Source: JALZDI01 sp035557095 (lineage in GTDB: Bacteria; Actinomycetota; Actinomycetes; Propionibacteriales; Nocardioidaceae). From it: 26,008 nucleotides of DNA. The notes under the pieces were generated by a model, which worked only from the letters and a program-made list of their open reading frames with translations, was not told the origin of the DNA and ran no database searches. The stretch's first letter is position 1. Each line of letters starts with the position of its first letter. Made by a program: the position numbers and the translations under genes. Shown piece by piece: positions 1 to 6,150 of the stretch. The stretch is taken from contig DATMEB010000030.1 of assembly GCA_035557095.1 (NCBI GenBank), forward strand, positions 1 to 26,008, in the 5' to 3' direction.

Positions 1-250
1 GATGGAGGAGCAGGTCGTCTCCGTCTGGGCCGGCACCACGGGCAAGATGGACGACGTCCCGGTCGAGGACATCCGCCGCTTCGAGACGGAGCTGCTGGCG
101 TACATGCACCGCGAGCACGACGGTCTGCTGAAGAGCATCGTCGAGGGCGGCAAGATGTCCAAGGACACGCTGCAGGCGCTCGGTGACGCGGTGGACGCGT
201 TCAAGAAGCAGTTCGAGACCTCGGACGGCAAGCTTCTGGGCGAGGTCTGA
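1..250 (+). CDS. atpA: ATP synthase F1 subunit alpha, C-terminal end (partial)
   Basis: This is the last 82 codons of the alpha subunit of F1Fo ATP synthase; the gene starts upstream of the window. Alpha forms the non-catalytic nucleotide-binding positions of the F1 hexamer on the cytoplasmic side of the membrane. What is visible is the C-terminal helical domain, with a glutamate-rich stretch around DIRRFETELLAYM and a closing KLLGEV. The reading frame enters at base 1 with no start nearby, so the ATG at base 2 is internal. The gene ends three bases before atpG, as expected for one polycistronic atp operon. Identity rests on this tail together with the complete atpG, atpD and atpC that follow. 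Confidence 0.95.
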   Translation, partial: MEEQVVSVWAGTTGKMDDVPVEDIRRFETELLAYMHREHDGLLKSIVEGGKMSKDTLQALGDAVDAFKKQFETSDGKLLGEV

Positions 251-253
251 TCC

Positions 254-1198
254 ATGGGCGCCCAGATGAGGGTCTACAAGAGGCGGATCAAATCCGTCTC
301 TGCGACCAAGAAGATCACCAGGGCGATGGAGATGATCGCTGCCTCGCGCATCGTCAAGGCGCAGCGCAGGGTGGCGGCCTCCGAGCCGTACGCGAGTGAG
401 CTCACCCGCGCGGTGACCGCGGTCGCGACGGGCTCGAACACCGACCACACGCTCACCACCGAGGTGGAGAACCCGACCCGGTCCGCGGTACTGCTCATCG
501 TGAGCGACCGCGGTCTGGCCGGCGGCTACAACTCCAACGCCATCAAGGCGGCCGACCAGCTGACCAACCGGCTGATCGGGGAGGGCAAGCAGGTCGTCAA
601 CTACATCGTGGGCACCCGCGGTGTGACGTACTACCGCTTCCGTGAGCGTGCGGTCCGGGAGTCCTGGAGCGGCTTCACGGACAATCCCACCTACGCGGAC
701 GCCAAGGCCGTGGCCGCGCCACTGATCGAGGCGATCCAGGCCGACACCGGCGCCGAGAACGGTGTGGACGAACTCCACATCGTCTACACCGAGTTCTTCT
801 CGATGATGACGCAGACGCCGGTGCAGAACCGGATGCTGCCGCTCAGCCTCAAGGAGACCGCGGAGGAGTCGGCGGAGGTCATCGAGACCAACATCAAGCG
901 TGGTCCCGAGATCCGTCCGCTCTACGACTTCGAGCCGTCGGCGGAGGAAGTGCTCGACGCGCTGCTTCCGCGGTACGTCGAGAGCCGCATCTACAACGCG
1001 CTGTTGCAGGCCGCCGCTTCCAAGCACGCCGCCACGCGGCGTGCGATGAAGGCGGCGACGGACAACGCCGAGGACCTCATCAAGTCGCTCACGCGGCTTG
1101 CCAACGCGGCCCGCCAGGCCGACATCACCCAGGAAATCAGCGAGATCGTCGGTGGCGCGAGTGCGCTGGCTGACGCTTCTGCGGGGAGTGACCGCTAA
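254..1198 (+). CDS. atpG: ATP synthase F1 subunit gamma
   Basis: The gamma subunit is the central rotor shaft of ATP synthase, coupling rotation of the membrane c-ring to conformational change in the beta subunits. The protein has 314 residues, slightly longer than the E. coli subunit, as is common in actinobacteria. The N-terminal helix (about residues 1-55, with SATKKITRAMEMIAASR) and the C-terminal helix (about 240-300, with DITQEISEIVGGASAL) form the antiparallel coiled coil that fits inside the alpha/beta ring. The Rossmann-like middle includes the typical SDRGLAGGYNSN stretch near residue 80. The ATG is preceded by a GGGCGAGG ribosome-binding-like sequence lying inside the end of atpA. 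The gaps are 3 bp to atpA and 2 bp to atpD, so translation is probably coupled. Confidence 0.98.
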   Translation: MGAQMRVYKRRIKSVSATKKITRAMEMIAASRIVKAQRRVAASEPYASELTRAVTAVATGSNTDHTLTTEVENPTRSAVLLIVSDRGLAGGYNSNAIKAADQLTNRLIGEGKQVVNYIVGTRGVTYYRFRERAVRESWSGFTDNPTYADAKAVAAPLIEAIQADTGAENGVDELHIVYTEFFSMMTQTPVQNRMLPLSLKETAEESAEVIETNIKRGPEIRPLYDFEPSAEEVLDALLPRYVESRIYNALLQAAASKHAATRRAMKAATDNAEDLIKSLTRLANAARQADITQEISEIVGGASALADASAGSDR

Positions 1199-1200
1199 CC

Positions 1201-2649
1201 ATGACCGAAACTCTTGAGAAGGCCACGACGGCGGCGGGCCGCGTCGCACGTGTCATCGGCCCGGTCGTCGACGTGGAGTTCCCCGTCGACACGATGCCGG
1301 AGATCTACAACGCCCTGACTGTCGAGATCGCCGACCCGGCCGAGGCCGGCAAGAAGAAGACGCTCACCCTGGAGGTGGCACAGCACCTCGGCGAGGGTGT
1401 GGTGCGCGCCATCGCCATGGAGCCGACCGACGGTCTGATCCGTCAGGCCGAGGTCACCGACACAGGCGTCGGTCTCACCGTGCCCGTCGGCGACGTGACC
1501 AAGGGCCGGGTGTTCAACACCCTGGGCAGGATCCTCAACGAGCCGGAGGCCGAGTCCGAGGTCACCGAGCGCTGGCCGATCCACCGCAAGGCCCCGGCCT
1601 TCGACCAGCTCGAGTCCAAGACCGAGATGTTCGAGACGGGCCTGAAGGTCGTCGACCTGCTGACCCCGTACGTCAAGGGCGGCAAGATCGGCCTGTTCGG
1701 CGGCGCGGGCGTCGGCAAGACCGTGCTCATCCAGGAAATGATCATGCGTGTGGCGAAGCTGCACGAGGGTGTTTCCGTCTTCGCGGGTGTGGGCGAGCGT
1801 ACGCGTGAGGGCAACGACCTCATCGACGAGATGGCCGAGTCGGGCGTCCTCCCGCAGACCGCGCTGGTCTTCGGGCAGATGGACGAGCCGCCGGGCACCC
1901 GGCTCCGGGTCGCGCTGGCCGGTCTGACCATGGCGGAGTACTTCCGCGATGTGCAGAAGCAGGACGTGCTGTTCTTCGTGGACAACATCTTCCGCTTCAC
2001 CCAGGCCGGTTCCGAGGTCTCCACGCTGCTCGGCCGGATGCCCTCCGCGGTGGGCTACCAGCCGAACCTGGCGGACGAGATGGGTGTGCTCCAGGAGCGC
2101 ATCACCTCGACCCGCGGCCACTCGATCACCTCGATGCAGGCGATCTACGTGCCCGCCGACGACTACACCGACCCGGCCCCGGCCACGACGTTCGCCCACC
2201 TGGACGCCACGACCGAGCTCTCCCGTGAGATCGCGTCGAAGGGTCTGTACCCGGCGATCGACCCGCTGGCCTCGACGTCCCGCATCCTCGACCCGCGCTA
2301 CGTGGGCCAGGAGCACTACGACGTGGCGACCCGCGTGAAGTCCATCCTGCAGAAGAACAAGGAGCTGCAGGACATCATCGCGATCCTGGGTGTCGACGAG
2401 CTGTCCGAGGAGGACAAGATCGTCGTGCAGCGGGCGCGCCGCATCCAGCGGTTCCTCTCGCAGAACACCTACGTCGCCAAGCAGTTCACCGGCCTCGAGG
2501 GCTCGACGGTGCCGCTCAAGGACACCATCGAGGCGTTCACCAAGATCTGCGACGGCGACTACGACCACGTGGCCGAGCAGGCGTTCTTCATGTGCGGCGG
2601 GCTCGACGACGTCGACCGCAAGTGGGACGAGATCCAGAAGGGCCTCTGA
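1201..2649 (+). CDS. atpD: ATP synthase F1 subunit beta
   Basis: This is the catalytic subunit of F1 ATP synthase (482 residues), which makes ATP from ADP and phosphate in the cytoplasm. The order is an N-terminal beta barrel (about residues 15-85), the nucleotide-binding domain with Walker A GGAGVGKT at residues 167-174, the GERTREGNDL catalytic-glutamate region, the Walker B stretch VLFFVDNIFRFTQAGSE, and a C-terminal helical domain with the DELSEED motif at residues 399-405 that contacts gamma and epsilon. A GGGGAG sequence about 12 bases upstream can serve as ribosome binding site. The stop codon lies inside a perfect hairpin stem (2644-2663), and an unusually long 103-bp spacer separates it from atpC. 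Confidence 0.99.
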   Translation: MTETLEKATTAAGRVARVIGPVVDVEFPVDTMPEIYNALTVEIADPAEAGKKKTLTLEVAQHLGEGVVRAIAMEPTDGLIRQAEVTDTGVGLTVPVGDVTKGRVFNTLGRILNEPEAESEVTERWPIHRKAPAFDQLESKTEMFETGLKVVDLLTPYVKGGKIGLFGGAGVGKTVLIQEMIMRVAKLHEGVSVFAGVGERTREGNDLIDEMAESGVLPQTALVFGQMDEPPGTRLRVALAGLTMAEYFRDVQKQDVLFFVDNIFRFTQAGSEVSTLLGRMPSAVGYQPNLADEMGVLQERITSTRGHSITSMQAIYVPADDYTDPAPATTFAHLDATTELSREIASKGLYPAIDPLASTSRILDPRYVGQEHYDVATRVKSILQKNKELQDIIAILGVDELSEEDKIVVQRARRIQRFLSQNTYVAKQFTGLEGSTVPLKDTIEAFTKICDGDYDHVAEQAFFMCGGLDDVDRKWDEIQKGL

Positions 2650-2716
2650 CCCTTCCGTCAGAGCAGGGCTGAAAGGCCGCGGCCAGGGTCGCCGTACCCC
2701 TCGGGGTGCGGCGACC
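2644..2716 (+). promoter_or_regulatory. Two hairpins in the atpD-atpC spacer
   Basis: The first hairpin is CTCTGAC (2644-2650) pairing with GTCAGAG (2657-2663) over a 6-base loop, with the atpD stop codon inside the left arm. The second is longer: 14 bases at 2687-2700 pair with 2703-2716, all Watson-Crick except one G-U, with a C-rich and G-rich apex. Neither is followed by a run of T, so a classical intrinsic terminator is unlikely. Partial termination, RNA processing or protection of the upstream message are possible readings. The structures are seen; their role is inferred. Confidence 0.6.
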
Positions 2717-2752
2717 GGCACCGGCAGAGAACGCAGAAGCGGAGGAACTCCC

Positions 2753-3145
2753 GTGGCTGACTTGCTGCACGTGGAGCTGGTCGCCGCCGACCGCACCGTC
2801 TGGTCGGGCGAGGCCACCATGGTCATCGCGCGCACCACCGAGGGTGACATCGGCGTGCTTCCCAACCATGCCCCCACCCTGTCGCTGATGGTGGACGGTG
2901 TCGTCGAGGTCAACACCGAGGAGGGCGAGGTCTGGGTCGCGGCGGTCGACGACGGGTTCCTCTCCGTCGCCGAGAACCGGGTCTCGGTCCTGTCCGAGCA
3001 CGCCGAGATGTCGCACGAGATCAACCTGGAGAAGGCGCGCCAGGACCTCGAGCGTGCGCAGACCGCCGGTGAGCACGAGGAGGAGGCCGCCGAGGCGGTG
3101 CGTCGTGCGCAGGCCCGGATCCGTGCTGTAGAAAGAGCGAAGTAG
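2753..3145 (+). CDS. atpC: ATP synthase F1 subunit epsilon
   Basis: Epsilon (130 residues) sits at the foot of the central stalk, joins gamma to the c-ring and inhibits ATP hydrolysis. The first 85 or so residues form the beta-sandwich domain, with typical stretches EGDIGVLPNHAPTLS and VDDGFLSVAENRVSVL. The rest is the helical hairpin rich in Glu, Arg and Ala. I chose the GTG at 2753 because GGAGGA lies six bases upstream and the residues from there match the usual epsilon start (MADLLHVELV). The open frame continues upstream into atpD only as an overlap in another frame. It is the last subunit gene of the operon. Confidence 0.96.
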   Translation: MADLLHVELVAADRTVWSGEATMVIARTTEGDIGVLPNHAPTLSLMVDGVVEVNTEEGEVWVAAVDDGFLSVAENRVSVLSEHAEMSHEINLEKARQDLERAQTAGEHEEEAAEAVRRAQARIRAVERAK

Positions 3146-3176
3146 TCCACTCTCGGCCGACCAGAGGAGGGGGCGG

Positions 3177-3620
3177 ATGCCTGTCTGGGCCATCGTGCTC
3201 GATGCCGCTGGCCTGCTTGCCCTCGCCCTCATTCTGGTAGCCGTCTATCTGATCTTTCGCCGCCGTCTGCTCGCCCGCAACGGCGGCACTTTCGATCTCA
3301 GCGTCCGCGTCCGGTCCCACAGGCCCGGACGCGGTTGGGTGCTGGGGGTCGGGCGCTACGACGCCGACGCCCTCGAGTGGTTCCGGATCTTCTCGCTGTC
3401 GCTGCGACCGGCGCAGACCTACGAGCGTGCCGAGCTCGAGACCGGCAGGCGACGTACGCCGCAGGGCGCCGAGGAGTACGCGCTGTACGACGACGCGGTC
3501 GTGGTCGAGTGCCGTTACGGCGACCAGCCGGTCGAGCTCGCGATGACCGAGGACGCGCTCACCGGCCTGCTGGCCTGGCTCGAGGCCGCCCCGCCCGGTC
3601 GCGGCCTGATCAGCAGCTGA
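3177..3620 (+). CDS. DUF2550 family membrane-anchored protein
   Basis: This 147-residue protein has one hydrophobic N-terminal segment (about residues 4-27), followed by RRRLLARNGGTFDLSVRVR and a soluble domain probably facing the cytoplasm. The length, the FDLSVR motif and the location right behind atpC fit the DUF2550 family, which is commonly found there in actinobacteria. Its function is not known to me, and neighbourhood alone does not make it an ATP synthase assembly factor. A strong GAGGAGGGGG sequence precedes the ATG. The 31-bp gap from atpC suggests it belongs to the same transcript. Its stop codon lies inside the outer inverted repeat of the repeat-flanked cassette that follows. 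Confidence 0.85.
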   Translation: MPVWAIVLDAAGLLALALILVAVYLIFRRRLLARNGGTFDLSVRVRSHRPGRGWVLGVGRYDADALEWFRIFSLSLRPAQTYERAELETGRRRTPQGAEEYALYDDAVVVECRYGDQPVELAMTEDALTGLLAWLEAAPPGRGLISS

Positions 3621-3636
3621 CCTCTCCCTCCGCACC

Positions 3637-3782
3637 GAGGTTGCGCGGTTGGCCCACTCCTTCGCGTCGAGGTTGCGCGAGTGGCCCGTTCCTTCGCGCC
3701 GAGATTGCGCGAGTGGCCCGTTCCTTCGCGTCGAGGTTGCGCGAGTGGCCCGTTCCTTCGCGCCGAGATTGCGCGAGTGGCC
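3637..3782 (+). repeat. Left tandem array, five 32-bp palindromic units
   Basis: Units begin at 3637, 3669, 3701, 3733 and 3765, each exactly 32 bp apart; the fifth is cut after about 18 bases. The conserved core is TTGCGCGAGTGGCCC, followed by TTCCTTCGCG. Units 2 and 4 are identical, and units 3 and 5 share GAGATT where units 2 and 4 have GAGGTT, so a 64-bp dimer pattern is overlaid on the 32-bp one. Each junction contains TCGCGC (or TCGCGT), seven bases, then GCGCGA, which can form a 6-bp hairpin. Unit 1 is the most divergent. Confidence 0.95.
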
Positions 3783-3855
3783 GGTATGGCGGTGCCCGCG
3801 GAGCCCCTGTGGACGACGCGCTTCCTCGGGAGCGGCGGCCCGGCATCATCGCGCG

Positions 3856-4851
3856 ATGGACATCTTCACCCGGGCACAGTGGCATGCCGGCGGTCGCAGC
3901 CGTCGGGGTCTCGAACAGGCCTTGGCCGACGGCTCGGCGCGGCGGGTGCTCCGTGGCGTGTACGCCTGGTGCGACGTACCCGATGTGCCGGAGAATCGAG
4001 CGCGAGCCATCCACCTGCTTCGACCGCAGCACACCGTCGTGGGACGGACGGTCGCCGCGTGGCTGTCCGGTGTCGACGTGCTCCCGCCTGGCCGCTCCAT
4101 CGCCGAAGAGCCCGTGCATCTGATGGTCGACCTCGACACGACGCCGCCGCGGATATCCGGCTGCCGCGCCTCGCAGGCAGACCTGCCGGAGTCGGACCTG
4201 GTCGAGGAGTACGGCGTAGTCCGTACCGGTGACGCGCGCACGGCGCTCGACCTGGCCCGCTTCGCACCCCGAGCGCAGGCCGTGGCCTCCGTCGACGCCT
4301 TCCTCAACGACGATCGAGTCACGCTCGCCGATCTCTGGGCCCGAACCAGACCGCTCACGAAGGTCCGCAACTGCCGGCGGCTGCGGGCCAACCTCGCGGT
4401 CGCTGACGCCGGTGCCCAGTCCTACGCCGAGAGCGTGCAGCGCGTGCTCTACGTCGACGCGGGCATGCCCCGACCGACGACGCAGATCCCGGTCTACACC
4501 TTGGCGGGTGAGCTGCTCGGCTTCCTCGACATGGGCTGGCTGCGCTACCGGCTCGGATCGGAGTACGACGGCGAGGAGCATCACGACTCCGACGCGGACC
4601 GCGTCGCCGACACGCTGCGTCGCGACCGCATCACCGGCGAGGGCGGCTGGAGCGTGGACGTCGTTCGCAAGCAGGAGCTGTGGGGACGTCCGGCCGCACT
4701 GGTCGCCAGGACGTCTGAGCTGCTGCTTGCCCGCGGATGGACGCCGCCCAACTCGCTCGTCCTCGATCAGATCGCACAGGCGGCACGCTACGAGGCCACG
4801 ACCGGTCGGCGCTGGCAGTGGCTGCCCCTGGAGCGCCTGCTGGCTGCGTGA
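3856..4851 (+). CDS. AbiEi-like winged-helix / DUF559-Vsr-like PD-(D/E)XK nuclease
   Basis: The protein has 331 residues. The N-terminal part (about 1-75, with SRRGLEQALADGSARRVLRG) resembles the winged-helix domain annotated as AbiEi-type antitoxin domain. The C-terminal part (about 185-295) has the pattern of the DUF559/Vsr-like endonuclease domain: SYAESVQRVLYVDAGMP (E192), then LLGFLDMGW (D225), GSEYDGEEHH (E236), then a DR..RD-like region and GGWSVDVVR. All expected acidic residues of a PD-(D/E)XK core are present, so it looks intact. I chose the ATG at 3856 because homology-like sequence begins there; there is no clear Shine-Dalgarno, and an upstream open frame only reads through the repeat array. 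It is flanked on both sides by inverted repeat arrays. Such proteins are common in actinobacteria but their role is not established. It could also be a standalone regulator or an orphan antitoxin. Confidence 0.75.
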   Translation: MDIFTRAQWHAGGRSRRGLEQALADGSARRVLRGVYAWCDVPDVPENRARAIHLLRPQHTVVGRTVAAWLSGVDVLPPGRSIAEEPVHLMVDLDTTPPRISGCRASQADLPESDLVEEYGVVRTGDARTALDLARFAPRAQAVASVDAFLNDDRVTLADLWARTRPLTKVRNCRRLRANLAVADAGAQSYAESVQRVLYVDAGMPRPTTQIPVYTLAGELLGFLDMGWLRYRLGSEYDGEEHHDSDADRVADTLRRDRITGEGGWSVDVVRKQELWGRPAALVARTSELLLARGWTPPNSLVLDQIAQAARYEATTGRRWQWLPLERLLAA

Positions 4852-4852
4852 G

Positions 4853-4974
4853 CCAGTGGCGCAATGTGGGCGCGAGGGTGTGGGCCAGTGGCGCAATGTG
4901 GGTGCGAGGGTGTGGGCCGCTGGCGCAATGTGGGCGCGAGGGTTGGGCCAGTGGCGCAATGTGGGCGCGAGGGG
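4853..4974 (-). repeat. Right tandem array, four 31/32-bp units, opposite orientation
   Basis: Units begin at 4853, 4885, 4917 and 4948 on the plus strand; the third has lost one base and the fourth is truncated at the cassette edge. The plus-strand core is CAGTGGCGCAATGTGGGCGC. Read on the minus strand and aligned with a left-array unit, 24 of 32 positions agree, including ATTGCGC, TGGCCC and TCGCGCC. The array starts one base after the nuclease stop codon and ends immediately before the pduO stop codon. Confidence 0.93.
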
Positions 4975-4977
4975 AGG

Positions 4978-5559
4978 TCAGCCGACGTGGTCGCCGCCGG
5001 GCCGCCAGAGGACGTCGCCGCGTTCGAGGTTGGCGTGCCGGGCGAGGATGAACAACAGGTCGCTGAGCCGGTTGAGGTACTTGATCGCCAGCATGTTCAT
5101 GGCCTCGCCGTGTTCGCCGTACGCCGCCCAGGCCGACCTCTCGGCGCGGCGCGCGGTCGTGCAGGCCACGTGCAGCAGGGCCGCACCGGGCGTACCGCCG
5201 GGCAGGATGAACGACCGGAGCTTCTCCAGCTGCTCGTTGTACTCGTCGCACCAGCCCTCGAGCCGGTCGATGTACTCCTGGGTCACCCTCAGCGGCGGGA
5301 ACTCCGGGTCGTCGACCACCGGCGTCGCGAAGTCCGCCCCGACGTCGAACATGTCGTTCTGCACCTGCGTCAGCACGCGTACGACGCGGTCGTCGAGGCC
5401 ACCGGTCGCCACGGCCACACCGAGGTGGGCGTTGGCTTCGTTGACGTCGCCGTAGGCCATGACCCTGCCGTCGGTCTTGTGCGTCTTGCTCATGTCGCCG
5501 AGCCGGGTGCTGCCGTCGTCGCCGGTGCGCGTGTAGATGCGGGTGAGGTGGACTGCCAT
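4978..5559 (-). CDS. pduO: Cob(I)alamin adenosyltransferase, PduO type
   Basis: This enzyme transfers the adenosyl group of ATP to cob(I)alamin, making adenosylcobalamin in the cytoplasm. The protein has 193 residues, the usual length of a single-domain PduO-type enzyme. The N-terminal ATP-binding stretch IYTRTGDDGSTRL (about residues 8-20), GDVNEANAHLG (37-47), the CTTARRAERSAW helix and the closing LNRLSDLLFILAR are the family hallmarks. A TAGGGT hexamer ends six bases before the ATG, suggesting a leaderless transcript. Its product is the cofactor of the ethylmalonyl-CoA mutase about 0.6 kb away on the other strand, so the placement makes metabolic sense. Its stop codon lies inside the right end of the repeat cassette. 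Confidence 0.95.
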   Translation of the reverse strand: MAVHLTRIYTRTGDDGSTRLGDMSKTHKTDGRVMAYGDVNEANAHLGVAVATGGLDDRVVRVLTQVQNDMFDVGADFATPVVDDPEFPPLRVTQEYIDRLEGWCDEYNEQLEKLRSFILPGGTPGAALLHVACTTARRAERSAWAAYGEHGEAMNMLAIKYLNRLSDLLFILARHANLERGDVLWRPGGDHVG

Positions 5560-5565
5560 GCCCTC

Positions 5566-5571
5566 ACCCTA
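5566..5571 (-). promoter_or_regulatory. -10 hexamer TAGGGT for pduO
   Basis: On the minus strand, TAGGGT ends six bases before the pduO ATG. This is the spacing seen for leaderless actinobacterial transcripts. No clear -35 was identified. Confidence 0.5.
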
Positions 5572-5607
5572 GAGCCCGCGGCGAGCCGCGACACGCCGAC
5601 GCCCGAC

Positions 5608-5665
5608 CCCCTGGAGGGATACCCGTCACCAGGGGTGACTACGGTGATCCCGCGTACTTCGCGGG
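5608..5665. promoter_or_regulatory. Dyads in the pduO/STAS divergent spacer
   Basis: Three inverted repeats lie close together: CCCCTGG (5608-5614) with CCAGGGG (5629-5635); GTCACC (5625-5630) with GGTGAC (5634-5639); and CCCGCG (5649-5654) with CGCGGG (5660-5665). The first two overlap and exclude each other as RNA folds. The position between divergent genes suits operators, but no regulator can be named. Confidence 0.4.
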
Positions 5666-5776
5666 CCGGTGCCCCCACGCCGGCGCCAGGTGCGACGGAA
5701 CCAGCCAGCCCGTCGCGCCGTCTGAACCAGGGAGGGGCGGATTCGGGGCCGCCCCACACCGACGGGGAGTTTCGGC

Positions 5777-6091
5777 ATGCACGGCGCCACGGAGCACGAC
5801 CCACTCGCACTGAGCGGACGTCTCGATGCGAGCAATGTGGGCGAGGCGCGCGCCTCGCTCAACCAGTACATCGAGACCACCGCCGACGACGTCGTGGTCG
5901 ACCTCTCGCGGGTCGACCTCATAGACGTCACCGGCCTGGGCATGCTCGCGGGCGCGCATCGGCGGCTCGAGCGGGTGGGCCGCCAGCTGATCCTGCGCGG
6001 CTGCGCCGACCACGTCCGCCGGGTGCTCGCGGTCACCAGACTGGCGCGGGTGATGCACGTCGAGCGCGTGCCGCGGCAGGTGTCTGTCTGA
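5777..6091 (+). CDS. STAS-domain protein, anti-sigma factor antagonist-like
   Basis: A single STAS domain of 104 residues resembling RsbV/SpoIIAA. Such proteins bind an anti-sigma kinase in the cytoplasm and are switched off by phosphorylation of a Ser or Thr. The key loop reads DLIDVTGLGML with Thr52 at the phosphorylation position, preceded by the beta strand DDVVVDLSRVDLID. The start is supported by GGGGAG seven bases upstream. No kinase or sigma factor gene is adjacent, so its partner is elsewhere. It stands alone between divergent pduO and ecm, 59 bp upstream of ecm on the same strand. Regulation of ecm by this protein cannot be concluded from position. Confidence 0.85.
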   Translation: MHGATEHDPLALSGRLDASNVGEARASLNQYIETTADDVVVDLSRVDLIDVTGLGMLAGAHRRLERVGRQLILRGCADHVRRVLAVTRLARVMHVERVPRQVSV

Positions 6092-6092
6092 C

Positions 6093-6144
6093 GGCGTGAA
6101 ACGCCTCACGACGTGGTTACCCGCGCGTCATTTCGCCGTACGCT
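6093..6144 (+). promoter_or_regulatory. Promoter region of ecm with small dyad
   Basis: A TACGCT hexamer (6139-6144) ends six bases before the ecm ATG, pointing to a leaderless transcript. Upstream, GGCGT-GAA-ACGCC (6093-6105) overlaps an alternative dyad CGTGA-AACGCC-TCACG. Either could be an operator or a short terminator behind the STAS gene. Confidence 0.4.
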
Positions 6145-6150
6145 CCCACC

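Larger units (their letters stand above)
3616..4982. mobile_element. Candidate repeat-bounded nuclease cassette
   Basis: A 1.37-kb unit is bounded by the perfect 9-bp inverted repeat GCTGACCTC (3616-3624) and GAGGTCAGC (4974-4982). Inside it, in order, are a five-copy 32-bp repeat array, one nuclease-like gene, and a four-copy 31/32-bp array in the opposite orientation. The distance from the 9-bp repeat to the first TTGCGC core is 16 bases on the left and 14 on the right, so the two ends look homologous. It sits between the 3' ends of two convergent housekeeping genes. No transposase, integrase or target-site duplication is seen. Calling it mobile is inference from its architecture. Confidence 0.45.

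Noticed and set aside
1195..3150. A 651-codon minus-strand frame opposite atpD and atpC.
   Set aside because: It mirrors highly conserved ATP synthase genes and has no recognisable domain.
3649..3855. An N-terminal extension of the nuclease reading through the left array.
   Set aside because: The frame is open, but the added residues only translate the repeat, with no ribosome binding site and no domain-like sequence. The 32-bp period shifts frame at each unit.
3610..4959. A 449-codon open frame on the minus strand covering both repeat arrays and the nuclease gene.
   Set aside because: It is antisense to a gene with clear domain motifs, and its protein is Arg/Pro/His-rich low-complexity sequence made by the repeats. 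Long antisense frames are expected in DNA this GC-rich.
3637..4974. The repeat arrays as a CRISPR locus.
   Set aside because: The repeats are directly tandem with no unique spacers, and no cas gene is present.
5560..6150. A cobalamin riboswitch upstream of pduO or ecm.
   Set aside because: Both genes appear leaderless with a -10 hexamer six bases before the start, leaving no room for a leader, and I found no B12-box-like sequence.
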